Shown: positions 8,979-20,310, numbered from the stretch's first letter. The stretch: DNA of 64,000 nucleotides from Hygrophila difformis (GCA_030278955.1 JAOANR010000011.1:24990403-25054402); one strand, 5' to 3'. Made by a program: numbers and translations. The notes: generated from the letters alone by a model not told the origin.

Positions 8979-11827
8979 TCAATCATTTTCTTTATAATTC
9001 CTATTAGCTGTTTGTTTGTGGCCTCTGCTTGTCCATTTCCTTGCGGGTAATATGGTGACGAATGCACAATTTTTATCCCGTATTCGTCTGCAAAGGCCTT
9101 GACCTTTTCTCCCACAAATACAGTTCCTCTATCTGTTAGAATCGTCTGTGGGATCCCGAATCTATAAATCAACTGTCTCTTAATAAACTCAATCACCTCC
9201 TCTTGTGAAATGCTGACATACACCTGAGCTTCGGCCCATTTTGTGAAGTAATCTGTTGCCACTAGCACGAACTCATGTCTTTTCGACGAAGAGGGATGAA
9301 CTTTTCCTATGATGTCCATGGCCCATCCTCTGAATGGCCATGGTTTGATCATTATATGTAATTCTTCGGCCGGTAACTTCTGAATCGGCCCGTGTTTTTG
9401 ACATTCGGCGCATCCTCTTGCATATTTCTCACAATCAGGACCCATATTCGGCCAATAATATCCCAGCCGAATAATACTCCACTTCATCGATTTTCCTGCC
9501 CGATGCGCACCACATATTCCTTCATGAATCTCTCCCATTACCCTTCTAGCGTCTTCTTCTCCGACGCATCTGAGCAATATTCCATCAATAGCACGCTTGA
9601 ATAATAATCCTCCTATTATGACGTAGTCCATCGCTTTCCGTTTTTCAGCTGGATTAGCCTCCGAAGGATCTTCTAATGTCTGTGCTATCTTTTTAATCCA
9701 TTCGGCCTTCTCTGTTTCGGCCAAACGCACTTCTACATTTCCTGCTATCGGCATCAACCGATATTTAGCCGCATGTTGAGCCAATTCATTGGCTACTTCG
9801 TTCTTTTCTCTCGGGATATATTCAATGTACACCTCATCAAATTTTTCTAACAAAGTAACCGCTTCTTCATACAATCTAATCAACTGCGAACTCTTAACCG
9901 AAAAATCGCCTAGCAGTTGCTGGACAACTACTTGCGAGTCTCCTTTGACAATGATTGCTCTGACTCCTTCTTCTATCAACCGTTGTAATCCCGAAATTAA
10001 CGCTTTATATTCGGCTTGGTTGTTCGTATATGACTCTGGCAGTTGCACGAAATATTTGTATATCTTGCCCTCCGGTGTTTGTAGGGTAAACCCTGCTCCA
10101 ACTCCTGAAGCGGCTTTAGAACCATCAAATGTCATTACCCATGGTTGCAAGTATACAATCCCTATCTCATCAACTTCTTTCGGCCGATCCTGATGATCGA
10201 TGTCATCGGTTATCGGGTGTATCACATGATCAGCCAGAAAATCGGCTACAATCTGTCCTTTCATAGCCCTCAAAGGTTGGTATCTCAAATCGTATGCATT
10301 TAACTTCATGGCCCATTTGGCCATTCTTCGGCTACTGACCGGATCATTCATCATAATCTTAACTATGTCAACCGAAGCTACCACTATCACTTGCCTTGGC
10401 TGAATATAATATTCTAATTTCTGGCATGCATGATAAAGACTTAAACATAGTTTATGAATCGGCGAGTACCTTACTTCGGCGTCCCTTAGGATTCGGCTAA
10501 GATAGTAAATCGCCCGATCCCTTCCTTCATCGTCTTCCTGCGCCAGTAATGCTCCAATAGATTCTTCGGCCGCTGCTATATACAACTTCAATGGCCGTCC
10601 TAAAATTAGAGGAACCAACACAGGTGGATTCATCAAATCCTGCTTCAATTGTTCGAAGGCTTTTTGTTGGTCGATTCCCCATTTGAACTCCTCTTCCTTC
10701 TTTAACCTCAATAAATCGGTTAGTGGTTTCGACTTTCCAGCCGCATTTGCTAAGAATCGTCTCAGAAAACCGATTTTTCCAAGAAACTTCTGTAGACTCT
10801 TCTTATCATGTGGAGGTTTGGCTTCTTGGATAGCCCTGGTTTTGTTCGCATCAACTTCTATTCCTTTGTTATGTACCAGGAACCCGAGAAAATTTCCTGC
10901 CTGTACTCCGAAAGCACACTTGGCTGGATTCATCTTGACTCCATGCAGCCTCATCCTCGTGAACACCTTCCGCAAATCGTTCAAGTGGCTTTTGATATCT
11001 TTGGATCGGACCATGACGTCATCAATATAGACTTCAACACAATCCCCTATGAGGTCATGGAAAACATAATTCATGGCTCTCTGGTATGTAGCTCCTGCAT
11101 TCTTCAGACCGAATGGCATCACCACCCATTCATATATCCCTATGGCGCCAGGGCACCGAAATGCAGTCTTGTGAATGTCTTCTTCGGCCATAAAAATTTG
11201 GTTGTACCCTGAATATCCATCCATGAAAGATAGCATCCCCTGTTTTGCGGCCGAATCAATCAACAAGTCAACAATAGGCATCATATACTCATCTTTTGGA
11301 GTGGCTATATTAAGATTCCTGAAATCAATGCAAACTCTCAATTTTCCATTCTTCTTTATTACAGGAACAATATTCGATAGCCATTCTACATATTTAGCTG
11401 GCCTAACAAACCCGGCCGCTAACAATTTCTCTATTTCTTCTTTTATTTTTGGGACTATTTCGGGCGCTGCCCTCCTGGCCGGCTGTTTATGCGGCCTGAA
11501 CCCTTCTTTAATAGGCAGTCTGTGCTCTACAATCGACCGCTCCAATCCTGGCATCTCTGTATAGTCCCATGCGAAACAATCCTTGAATTCGACTAGAACC
11601 TCCTTGAATCGGCTTGTCATCTGCTGATCAAGATTCGCACTCAACGGGATCTCCCTCGGGTGTTCGTCTGTACCAACATTGACCATTTTCAAGGGGTCTT
11701 GAGCTTTGAAATCCGGCGTTCGCTTTGGAATTGCGTCTATTAAATCGCTCCATCCTGCCCCGTCATCTGAAACTCCGAGTTCGGCCGATTCGAACTCGGT
11801 CGCTTGATTCGGTTGTGCCTCCATCAT
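8979..11827 (-). CDS. pol: Gypsy pol polyprotein (RT-RH-aRH-integrase), 3'-truncated
   Basis: About 950 residues of retroelement pol. The reverse transcriptase has WLSNIVPVIKKNGKLRVCID, the MPFGLKNAGATYQRAM block and the catalytic YIDD motif. A degenerate RNase H follows, then a second, intact-looking one beginning VMTFDGSKAASGVGAG with a NNQAEYKAL block; dual RNase H is a mark of the Tat/Ogre lineage. Integrase shows the zinc-binding CAECQKHG end and a D-D-E core in WAMDIIG, ILTDRG and GQAEATNK. The ORF starts ATGATG at 11,827, overlapping the gag stop by a few bases. It is nominally open to 8,897, but roughly the last 25 codons are antisense ankyrin-fragment DNA, not integrase. Confidence 0.93.
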
Positions 11828-14800
11828 TTACTTTCTTCTTCGACTGGCCGTTCATCGGCCTGGTATCTGATTTCAAACCCCAAATCTGTCCAATCACACT
11901 CAATCACCTGCGGGTACCGATCCCCTACCACTGCTAGGAATGGTTGAAACGGTTCTTCATATAACACCGCATCAATTCGTCCGGCTGAGCTGACTGGAAA
12001 TGGAGGTTGATCCCCATCTACTTCTTCTACTGTGCCATTCTTCTTCCAGAACCATACTTTCTGGTGAAGCGTTGATGGCAAACATCGGGATGTATGAATC
12101 CAGCATCGGCCTAATAGGGCCGCATACGGGACTTCTGCATCCACCACGAAGAACATGGTCGGAATTGATATTGTTCCGACCGTCACATCCACCAATATAC
12201 ATCCTTCAGCCGCAGTTTGAGCCCCCACAAAACTCATTACCTTCATTCTCGTAGGGAGTAAATCTTCCTTCGAACGGCCTATCTTCGTTAGCGTGGATAG
12301 CGGCATGATATTAACTGTGGCTCCACCGTCGATAAACATTCTTCTAAGTGGTCTCCCATTGACCCAACCTTTAACGTATAAAGGCCTCACATGCTGAGAC
12401 ATCTTCGCAGTTGGAGGCAAAATCGTACCTGGTTGAGCTTCTGGAACAAATGCTTTATATCCTTCCTCAAACGATTTCTCTATTTCGGCTTCCGGCCGAA
12501 ATACCTCAAGTTTATCGAAACAAAAATCCACTATGGGTTCTTCATCACCATAGTATTCTCCATCCTTTTGACAGAAAACCACAGCTGGTTCGGAATCTGA
12601 CCAGTACTCCTCTTTCTCTTCGGTGGTTACCGTCACCATATTCGCGCTAGATCCGAAGTCGAACTTAAACTGCCCAACATAGGGTGTATCACTATTCGGA
12701 ATGATAGTTGTCTTTGGTTTCCACTCCCTGGTTCGGACTGGTCTAGGCTTCCATTCTTCTTTCGATTTCGGCTGCTCACTTTCAACTTTCGGCTGTATTA
12801 CTTTTGGCCGAAATTCAGTTTTGTTTTTCAGCCGATCCTGTCCTTCTTTCGGCTTCCTCTCTTCTTTGGATTCGGATTTCAAACGAGCCGAAAATACCCT
12901 ATTGAGTATTCGTCCTCCCGAGAACGAACAGTCATCAGGGAAGTCCTCTTCCATATGCATCATATCATACTCCTCCTGCTCAGAAACAGCAGCTGCTTTA
13001 AGCCGTTGCATTCTTCGTTTGAAAGTACGATATGATCCTTTTCCTTTTGGGACTTTTCTCTCCTCTGCCCTCCAAGCTGAATGGTCATGCCGGCGTTGAT
13101 CGAAATGCCTTCTTTCTGGAGAGTTTCGGACCCATCGGCCTACCTGAGTATTTGCTGGTGGCCTTCTAAGCTTTTTCATTTCGGGACTAACAGCTTCTTC
13201 AGGGACTGTGATCTGTATCACAGTCTTTCCATTCTGTTTATCGGCTGTTAACTTCATCTCTGAGTCCCATCCGTTGGTTATGATTTTCAACGTTGGTCTC
13301 TCACTTTTATCTCCGACCTCGATCTCCTGATGTCTCTCCGATTGCTTGATCCACTCTTTCACCTCATAATTCCCCAATCGGTCGAAAACATCTGTAACTT
13401 TCTCTTTTCCCTTCGGAGATCCTAGTCTTTTCCATACTCCTGACTTCTGAGCCGATGGCTGATCCCCAAGCCGATCGTGCACAGAACTCTTGCTAGATGA
13501 TGTTTGATCCCCCAATCGGTCATGCACCGATTTATTCTGGTTGGGCTGCACCATCACCATGTTGGCAACTGGGAACGGATTCTTATCGATTGTCATAAGC
13601 CTCTCTGGGAACTTCAGCTTCCCATCATCGACATGCTTCTGAATCAGCTTCCTAAAATGCCCACAAATAGCCGTGGAATGAGTGGCTGATCCATGGAATC
13701 TGCACCATCCGGCCTCCAACTGATCCTTGGTAGGCTGTGGATGGTTTCCTTTAAACTCTAGCAATCCGTTCTTCTGGCAATAATCAAATATTTCGTCCAT
13801 TTGTGACAAGTCGAAAGAGTAAAACCTTTGAGATTCATCTCCTCCTTCTTTCTCCTTGCCTCTGGCTGGCCGAAGTGCTGGACAAGTCATAGGCTTTTTT
13901 ATGATTAACTCTGCCCTTGCGACTTCGGCTAATGCCGGAACGTCTTCCGTATTGTACTCTTCCTGAATTTCACATCTATCCAGAGATTCAGCAAATGAGG
14001 CAGCTGACTGGATAGGTTGTGACCTTCCGCTTTGACTTCGGCTTGATTTGAAAGCCGCCTGTTCCGCCAAATATGTCTCCATCCTTATCGCTTCAGCCGT
14101 CAATTCGGCTACTGTCCTCGGTCTTGTTACCATCAATCTATCCTTAATAGCAAACTTCAAATTCTGCTTTAAGATTTGAATATATTCATGCTTAGGCAGC
14201 ATTGTCTTCACCTGAGCCTTCACTGCATAAAATCTTTCAATGAATTCAGTAACCAATTCAGACGCCTTCTGCTTGGTTGACGTCAGATCAACTACCGAAA
14301 CTTCCGGACTAGTATTATAGAATCGGTCATGGAATAACCGCTCCATTTCGGCCCAAGTATTGACCGATCCCGCTGGCAAGTTAATGTACCATTCGAATGC
14401 TGGGCCAGTTAATGACAAACTGAACAATATCAGCTTGTGAAAATCATTTTGCGCGATTCTGGTACATTGAGCTGTAAATCGGCCGATATGCTCGATGGTA
14501 GAGCGGCCGACTTCTCCAGAAAAAGTGTTAAAATCTGGAACCTTCACCCCTCTAGGCAGTGGATACTGCTCCTCAATGTAATCTGGATAAGGTTTCCGAT
14601 ACATCGGCCTATTCTCCTGGCCGATGAGATTCCCAAACTGTGTGCGAATAATCTCAGCAATCAGCTCTCTGTCAACCAGTTGTGGTGGATTCTGCTGAAG
14701 TGGTGCGTATTGTTGTTGAACCACTGGAGCAGGCGGTTGAACAGCTGGTTGAGGCGGTTGATTCTGTTGCTGATCGTACCTCTGCTGCGGAGGAACAAAA

Positions 14801-15201
14801 GGCCGAGCTCCGTGCCCTCCTGGCGGCCTAAAGGCCTGCTGCTGAAAATTGTGAGGATTTTGCATCGCAGGTGGTGGATTCTGAGCCACTGGAGCTTGCT
14901 GCGCTCCCATCGGATACATACTCCTCGCGATTTCGGCTCTAAACATGGCTGGCATTGCTGCCAGGATATTTCCTTCAATCTGACGAACTGAGTTAGTAAC
15001 CGCCGCTTCCACCATAAATTGAACCTGATCTCGGAATCGCGGGGTTAAATCATCGTTCGAAAACTCCTGATTATGGAAATGTGATGGTCCGGGGAACCCT
15101 GGGGGGAATTCTCCGGCTTCTGGTGCGCGCTCTTCCTGAATCGGCGGCAAATCAGTCCTCGCCGCCGTGTTTGCTGCTGGAGTTGCTTGTTCAAACGCCA
15201 T
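11824..15201 (-). CDS. gag: Gypsy gag-protease polyprotein (Tat-type)
   Basis: About 1,125 residues. The likely start is the ATG at 15,201 (MAFEQATP), since upstream codons are only a GTG inside the PBS region. The N-terminus is Pro/Gln-rich and is followed by the retroelement gag core (FEWYINLPAGSVNTWAEMER, then LFHDRFYNTSP). A CCHC-like C-R-F-H-G-S-A-T-H-S-T-A-I-C motif lies mid-protein, then four spaced copies of a V-x-x-RLG motif (VHDRLG, VHDRLG, VWKRLG, VFDRLG). The C-terminal aspartic protease has RRMFIDGGATVNIMPLS, with DGG in place of the commoner DSG/DTG. It ends at TGA (11,826-11,824) in the sequence AAATGATGG, where the pol ATG overlaps. Confidence 0.9.
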   Translation of the reverse strand: MAFEQATPAANTAARTDLPPIQEERAPEAGEFPPGFPGPSHFHNQEFSNDDLTPRFRDQVQFMVEAAVTNSVRQIEGNILAAMPAMFRAEIARSMYPMGAQQAPVAQNPPPAMQNPHNFQQQAFRPPGGHGARPFVPPQQRYDQQQNQPPQPAVQPPAPVVQQQYAPLQQNPPQLVDRELIAEIIRTQFGNLIGQENRPMYRKPYPDYIEEQYPLPRGVKVPDFNTFSGEVGRSTIEHIGRFTAQCTRIAQNDFHKLILFSLSLTGPAFEWYINLPAGSVNTWAEMERLFHDRFYNTSPEVSVVDLTSTKQKASELVTEFIERFYAVKAQVKTMLPKHEYIQILKQNLKFAIKDRLMVTRPRTVAELTAEAIRMETYLAEQAAFKSSRSQSGRSQPIQSAASFAESLDRCEIQEEYNTEDVPALAEVARAELIIKKPMTCPALRPARGKEKEGGDESQRFYSFDLSQMDEIFDYCQKNGLLEFKGNHPQPTKDQLEAGWCRFHGSATHSTAICGHFRKLIQKHVDDGKLKFPERLMTIDKNPFPVANMVMVQPNQNKSVHDRLGDQTSSSKSSVHDRLGDQPSAQKSGVWKRLGSPKGKEKVTDVFDRLGNYEVKEWIKQSERHQEIEVGDKSERPTLKIITNGWDSEMKLTADKQNGKTVIQITVPEEAVSPEMKKLRRPPANTQVGRWVRNSPERRHFDQRRHDHSAWRAEERKVPKGKGSYRTFKRRMQRLKAAAVSEQEEYDMMHMEEDFPDDCSFSGGRILNRVFSARLKSESKEERKPKEGQDRLKNKTEFRPKVIQPKVESEQPKSKEEWKPRPVRTREWKPKTTIIPNSDTPYVGQFKFDFGSSANMVTVTTEEKEEYWSDSEPAVVFCQKDGEYYGDEEPIVDFCFDKLEVFRPEAEIEKSFEEGYKAFVPEAQPGTILPPTAKMSQHVRPLYVKGWVNGRPLRRMFIDGGATVNIMPLSTLTKIGRSKEDLLPTRMKVMSFVGAQTAAEGCILVDVTVGTISIPTMFFVVDAEVPYAALLGRCWIHTSRCLPSTLHQKVWFWKKNGTVEEVDGDQPPFPVSSAGRIDAVLYEEPFQPFLAVVGDRYPQVIECDWTDLGFEIRYQADERPVEEESK

Positions 15202-15225
15202 TCTGCGTCCCACTGGGCGTGCCAC

Positions 15226-15886
15226 TGTTTGGCTCGGGTGTAGCCAAGGACCTTTTTCTCCTCAAGGGAGGCTACCGGAAAAGGATCAAACCGATTACGG
15301 GTTCGGATTAACAATAATGCGCCCACAATTGACTGAATCTTCCTTGACTTGATCAAAAATAACAAGATACAACGGAGAACCTGCCTGTTGTTAAGAAACA
15401 ACGGCGGAATTCACCAAAAACAGGGAACCAAACTACCAGCTGCTAAGGAGCAACGGTGGATTTGGAAATGGTAACCGCTACAAACTAGGCTAGATTCTAA
15501 GGAAAGCTGTAAAGGAAAGCTGTAAAGAAAGCAGTAAAGATAACAAGGAATTAAAATTGATACAAGTAATTTGGGGGTTGGATTGATCTCTCTGATTTTG
15601 AGTGTGTCGACCCCTATTTATAGCCGGAGCTGGAATAACCGCTCTCCGGCTAACTCCTTTGAGCCGAATTTTTTTCTCTCTTCAATTCGGTTGTTAAGGT
15701 TTCGGCTGTTTCTTCCCATTTCGGCCGAAATCTTCATCAGCTTCGATTTCCTCCCTTCGGTTTGCTATGTACTTTCGGCCTTACCAATCTTGAGCCCATC
15801 TTCTTTTTGGACTTCCTCTTTCTTCCGGCCCATGTCTTATGGCCCAATAGCTCTTTCGCGGCCCATTATTCCATATGGCCCCAACA
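15226..15886 (-). repeat. 5' LTR of the gypsy element
   Basis: On the minus strand it begins TGTTGGGGCC at 15,886 and ends CCAAACA at 15,226, giving 661 bp with TG...CA ends and near-inverted termini. A possible PBS, TGGCACGCCCAGTGGGAC, starts one base beyond. A TATA box sits inside. The matching 3' LTR is absent from the window, so the boundaries rest on these signals only. Confidence 0.7.
15614..15622 (-). promoter_or_regulatory. TATA box of the gypsy LTR promoter
   Basis: On the minus strand the sequence GGCTATAAATAGGGG lies about 265 bp into the LTR, the normal place for the U3/R boundary, and upstream of gag. Confidence 0.65.
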
Positions 15887-16013
15887 CCCTATTTAACTAC
15901 TCAGGACTGTGTGGTATTTAACATATTCTCTTTTCCAATTATTATTTGTGTGAGGATTGTTTTGTACATTAGTTTTAATTGAGTTGCATTACATGGCTGT
16001 TTCTTGTCAACAG

Positions 16014-17449
16014 GATTTCTATGAAGACTTGTTTCAAGAGCTGAGCAAATATGGAGATATTCAGAGCCTCAATATCTGTGATAATTTAGCTGATCATATG
16101 GTAGGCAATGTGTATGTCCAGTTTCGAGAAGAAGACCAAGCACAAAATGCACTGCAGAATCTGATTGGAAGGTCTTATGAAGGTTAGTTTGCCTGCATTC
16201 AAAAGGGTTAAGAGATTAATTGTGCCTGCAATGGCTAAGGAGTTGTAACTTGAACCTCTTATATAACTGGAGTATAGTTTTATAGTTCTTGGATTAGTAT
16301 CCAGGGTCATAAAGGGTGGGAGAATTAGGAAATGGAATGATGAAATGAATGCTATTAATTTGACCATTCTCACATTTTTGGCCAACATAGGGTTATTCCA
16401 ATATGGAAAATTTATGCTTACTTTTTGGACTCAATGCAATTATCATGTGCACCAAACACCTCATTACCATATAGATGATAAAATGATGGTTTATTTTGCA
16501 GTTATTTTTCTTTAAAATAAAAACTCTCATGGTATTTGTGCTGCTTGGGAATTGAAATACTTGTCAAGTTATTTGTGATATGCTGAAGCTTATGACTCTA
16601 CGATTTTCGTATGGAAATGATCCAAGCATGGCATAATAACATAATATGTTGCTAATATTGGTAAATATTAGCTACAAATAACAAAATTTAACAGAGGATG
16701 TGGATCTGTGGTTCTGTGAACTTACTCTAATTAGTAATTATGTAGCATGACTAAGCAACCATTGTTTACTTGGTTCTTTTCTAACATAAGGATGTCGTCA
16801 TTAATGTCACTTTAGGTCGGCCTATCATTGCTGACTTTTCCCCTGTGACGGATTTCCGTGAGGCAACATGCAGGAAATATGAAGAAAATGTGTGTAATCG
16901 GGGTGGATACTGTAACTTCATGCATCTGAAGAAGATAAGCAGGTGTTCTTTTTAGAACATACTTTTTTTTTTTTGCTTCACTTTTGGTCTCATGTCCGTC
17001 TCATGCTTATTGATGCCTTGATTTTGGTCTGAAGAGAGCTAAGGCAACAGTTATTCCGGAGGAGTGGCAGACAAAGACATGACCGTAGTAGAAGCCGAAG
17101 CCGCAGTCCTCGTCGTCGTAATCATGATGAGCGCCATGGTTCTGGCAGAAGGGGTGATGACCGCCGTCATGACAGGGGTAGAAGGCCTCGAAGTAGAAGC
17201 CCTGCTCGGAGAAGTGGACGAAGCAGAAGTCCTGGAGGAAGGAGAAACAGGAGTCCTGTCCGGGAGAGCAGTGCTGAGAGAAGGGCAAAAATTGAGCTAT
17301 GGAACAAGGAAAGAGAGGAGGCTGATAATAGTAAGGATCATAACAGTAAAACAGATGAAGTTGGCCAGGGTGGCCAAAATGGTGATGACCAGTTCGTCGA
17401 CAATAATACACGTGCATCAGATCAAGGACATGAAGATAATGACTACTGA
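16014..17449 (+). pseudogene. U2AF35: U2AF35 splicing factor, 3' exons with open frame
   Basis: Three exons (16,014-16,182; 16,816-16,942; 17,035-17,449) join in phase and encode the C-terminal part of the small subunit of the U2 snRNP auxiliary factor, the nuclear protein that recognises the 3' splice-site AG. Landmarks are [20 protein letters not shown] and [18 protein letters not shown] of the RRM-like domain, [20 protein letters not shown] then [12 protein letters not shown] of the second CCCH zinc finger, and a long RS-rich tail ending at a TGA. The first zinc finger and the start of the RRM are missing; upstream lies the gypsy LTR. I see no stop or frameshift. It may be a captured or truncated fragment, or the 3' end of a gene whose 5' exons were displaced. 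Confidence 0.85.
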
Positions 17450-18335
17450 AGCTGGAGCATTTTACTGGTTCGTGTTCTTTCTTGTTAGCTTTGTTAAATA
17501 TGGTCTGCCGTGAGAAATGGCTTACTGCCGATTTTCCACTGTGCAGGTGGGGAAGATTCACCATTTTCTTTATATCATCCTTCGAAAAAATACAGGCAGA
17601 TGATTGAATTATTAATTAAAAGCGTAAAATATACCCCCCACCCCCACAAACATAATAAATATCTGTATTTTAATTTTTTTGTATACAGTCACTTCCTCTT
17701 TTTTTTTTGTTTTATTACCAATCATTTTTGGATTTGATGTTCAATTATTTTGTTTCTTGCTCTTTGTGATCTGTACTAATTTTTAGAAAAAAAATTTCTG
17801 GAAACAATAATTATACCTTACGCCATATAATTGGTCTGCTTTAGTGTGTGAGTTCAACTTTAATTTGAAATTCTCAATTTCTGCTATTGAGATATTGATT
17901 GTGATTGTCAGATAAATCCTCCGTGTATTTACAAAGCCTTCTGTTTTGCTGAGTACAATTGTGTTTGTGTAATTGTGTTGTTTGCAAAACGGCTGTATTC
18001 AGCCATTCTCAAACAGTGGTGTGATAATGGCCAAAATTGTCCATTATTTTCAATCCATTTCCGTGTCTGAGACGGACATTTTGATCGTATCCCCATCTTA
18101 TTTTAATGAGAAAGCAGTTGAATTCGACAGATTGATGCAAGTTTGTAAAAATATTAAGCTGGTAATGAAAGACACAAAATATGCAATTTTAATTGCATTT
18201 GTGTTAGAAAAATCCAAAAACATGAAAAAAAGGAAAAAGAAAAGAAAAATGAATGAAAAGATGGGCAAAAGAATAAGATAGCCCACAAAAATCAAAAAGA
18301 TGGGAAAAAGAATAAAAATCCCACAATCTGAAATT
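17450..18335. other. U2AF35 3' flank, no gene assigned
   Basis: AT-rich sequence with C and T runs near 17,630-17,710 and an A-rich stretch at 18,190-18,320. A short open stretch (17,973-18,281) contains ETDILIVSPSYFNEKAVEF, slightly like a 2-hydroxyacid dehydrogenase, but it is too weak to call. Confidence 0.5.
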
Positions 18336-18339
18336 TTGG

Positions 18340-20310
18340 CTAAGTGTTGAAGACCAATTCGTTCTATAAGCAATTCGACCTAAATCGAATTGCTCATTAG
18401 ACCGAATTGCTGAAGAAAGAAGAAAAGAGGTGTTGAGGAAGAGAAGAGCAACCAATTCGGTGTGTGGCAATTCGGTCTAAACAGAATTGACCCCCTAGAC
18501 CGAATTGCACCATGGAAAGAAAGAAGACTTTGAGAGAGCAGAAAGAAGAGGTTCGATCTATGTAATTCGGTCTAGGCCGAATTGACTGCATAGACCGAAT
18601 TGCCTTGAAGAAAAGAAGCCAAGCAGGAACCATCTCCAATTCGACAAGGCCAATTCGGTCTACCCATAGACCGAATTGATGGATGAATACCACGTTCCAG
18701 AACAAGAAGGAAGACCTCATGCAATTCGAATTGCATCAATTCGATCTAAACCGAATTGCATAAGGAGACCGAATCACATTCAAAAGTACAGCTGAGCACG
18801 TGAGAAATGCATGATGGGCATAGGGTTTCGAAAACAAGTATAAAAGCTGACCTTCCTCAACACAAGAAATATCCTTAGACACACAAACTCTTGGACAGTT
18901 GCTGGGAGACAAAAAGAAGGAGAAGGTTCTTCACCCCTTAAGGGTTAGGTAGGTAGTGTAGTTTAGTTAGTTTATTTTCCATGCTTGTAATGTAGTTTTA
19001 TTGCTTTTGAGCTTAGTTTTTGTCTCATAGATGCTGGTTACCACCCTTAATGTAGCCATTTCCATAAACCTTAAATGCTTTGTAGTTAGAATGAACCCTA
19101 CCTTCAAGCTAATGAATGGTTTTAAGGTTATTTACTGCTTTCCGATGTCAATACAAGAAAGAATCCAGAAATGGGTTTTCATTTCAAGTGTTTGGCATCT
19201 ATTTAATGCTTTCCTTAGCAATAATGGTAGAATGTTTGTTTGTTTCAACTAGGTTATATTTATTATGCCCTAGTTGACTTGCATTCTCAATAAATGTGTG
19301 CTAAGTGGTTTGTGGCTTGACCTTACACCTTAGAGACTCAAATAAGTGTTCTTAGATTTTAGACAATCTTAGGCTTGTTAGAATTTATTTTCTTGCTTTT
19401 CAGTTGTTGTTTTAGTCGCCTTCATTAGCTTAATGTTGCCTTAGATTATGTAGGTGTTCTTGCTTTTGAGCATGTGTTTTTATTTTGTTCAGTTTATGCT
19501 TGAGTCTTTAATTTTTGATTGCTTGTTTGTAGTTTTGAGGTTTGGTTCAAGCCAATGCATGTTAGCCACATAACCTAGGTCTATTCTCCTTAAAATACTC
19601 ATTAGTGTGGCTGTGAAGTGACATTGATGTGAAATGAAGGATTAGGTAAATCTTATCCATCATAAACCACATAATGTAAACTAAACCCACACTTATGAGA
19701 GAAAGACATGCAATTCGATCTAAGGTAGTTCGGTCTAGGCCGAATTACTCATGAAAATGGAATTGCATGGCAAAAATAGTTGTTAAATGCTTCACTTGAA
19801 AAATTTATATGCAATTCGATCTGGGCAATTCGGTCTATACCGAATTGCCCAGACCGAATTGCCCATGAGATCGAATTGCATAGCAAAAAGTGTTGTCTTC
19901 ATGTGATCTCCATGTAATTCGGTCTATGCAATTCGGTTTAGACCGAATTGCCCATATAGACCGAATTGACTTAGGAGACCACATTGTATTCATGCCATCC
20001 CCTCTTTCCTTAGTTTATTTTTCTCTGTCTTACCAATTCGAATTGTCCAAGTTCGGTCTAGACCGAATTTAATTGGCAATTCGAAGTACCCACATTTTTG
20101 GGGTAAATGCCTTAGCCAAATTTGAGTGAAGGAATGACTTCATCAATTCGAATTGTCCAATTCGGTTTAGACCGAATTGCTTGACAATTCAAATTAGAGG
20201 ATGCTTCATGACTTTACAAGGATTAATTGGGTATGGTGTTACTTCATACCTCATGCATCCTCGATTCGGTCTCTTTTGCACTTTGCCCAATAGACCGAAT
20301 TGCTTTCTTC
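18340..20310. repeat. Two clusters of GGTCTA-centred palindromes (LTR-like region)
   Basis: At least twenty copies of CAATTCGGTCTA or its reverse complement TAGACCGAATTG, many facing each other as palindromes such as GCAATTCGGTCTAGACCGAA. They form two clusters, 18,345-18,780 and 19,695-20,310, around a 900-bp spacer carrying a TATA box at 18,838. Cluster plus TATA resembles the U3 of an LTR. I could not place LTR ends or a partner copy. Confidence 0.75.
18838..18846 (+). promoter_or_regulatory. TATA-like box after palindrome cluster 1
   Basis: AGTATAAAAGCTGACC follows the first palindrome cluster by about 60 bp. The arrangement suggests an LTR promoter reading to the right. No transcript evidence is available. 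Confidence 0.4.

Larger units (their letters stand above)
8979..15886 (-). mobile_element. Ty3/gypsy Tat-type retrotransposon, 3'-truncated
   Basis: Order along the minus strand: 5' LTR (15,886-15,226), PBS-like site one base further, gag-protease ORF, pol ORF with RT, RNase H, second RNase H and integrase. The integrase ends abruptly at about 8,979 where the ankyrin fragment begins, so the integrase C-terminus, polypurine tract and 3' LTR are missing. Both ORFs are otherwise open over more than 6 kb, which suggests a fairly young insertion. It separates copy A of the duplicated block from the U2AF35 fragment. Confidence 0.9.

Noticed and set aside
9392..11564. Several plus-strand open frames of 70-134 codons
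   Set aside because: They are antisense to the gypsy pol ORF and show no protein features.
14437..14991. 184-codon plus-strand frame
   Set aside because: Antisense shadow of the Pro/Gln-rich gag region.
11824..15225. Gag start at 15,225
   Set aside because: That codon is GTG within the primer-site sequence; the first ATG is at 15,201.
17007..17564. 185-codon minus-strand and 149-codon plus-strand frames over the U2AF35 last exon
   Set aside because: Both are shadows of the RS-repeat coding exon, whose repetitive codons keep other frames open.
17973..18281. Possible 2-hydroxyacid dehydrogenase piece
   Set aside because: Only a loose resemblance over about 30 residues, with no glycine-rich or catalytic motif.
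18340..20310. Repeated CAATTCGGTCTA units considered as a CRISPR array
   Set aside because: Spacing is irregular, units are palindromic and the DNA is plant nuclear; they belong to LTR-like sequence.
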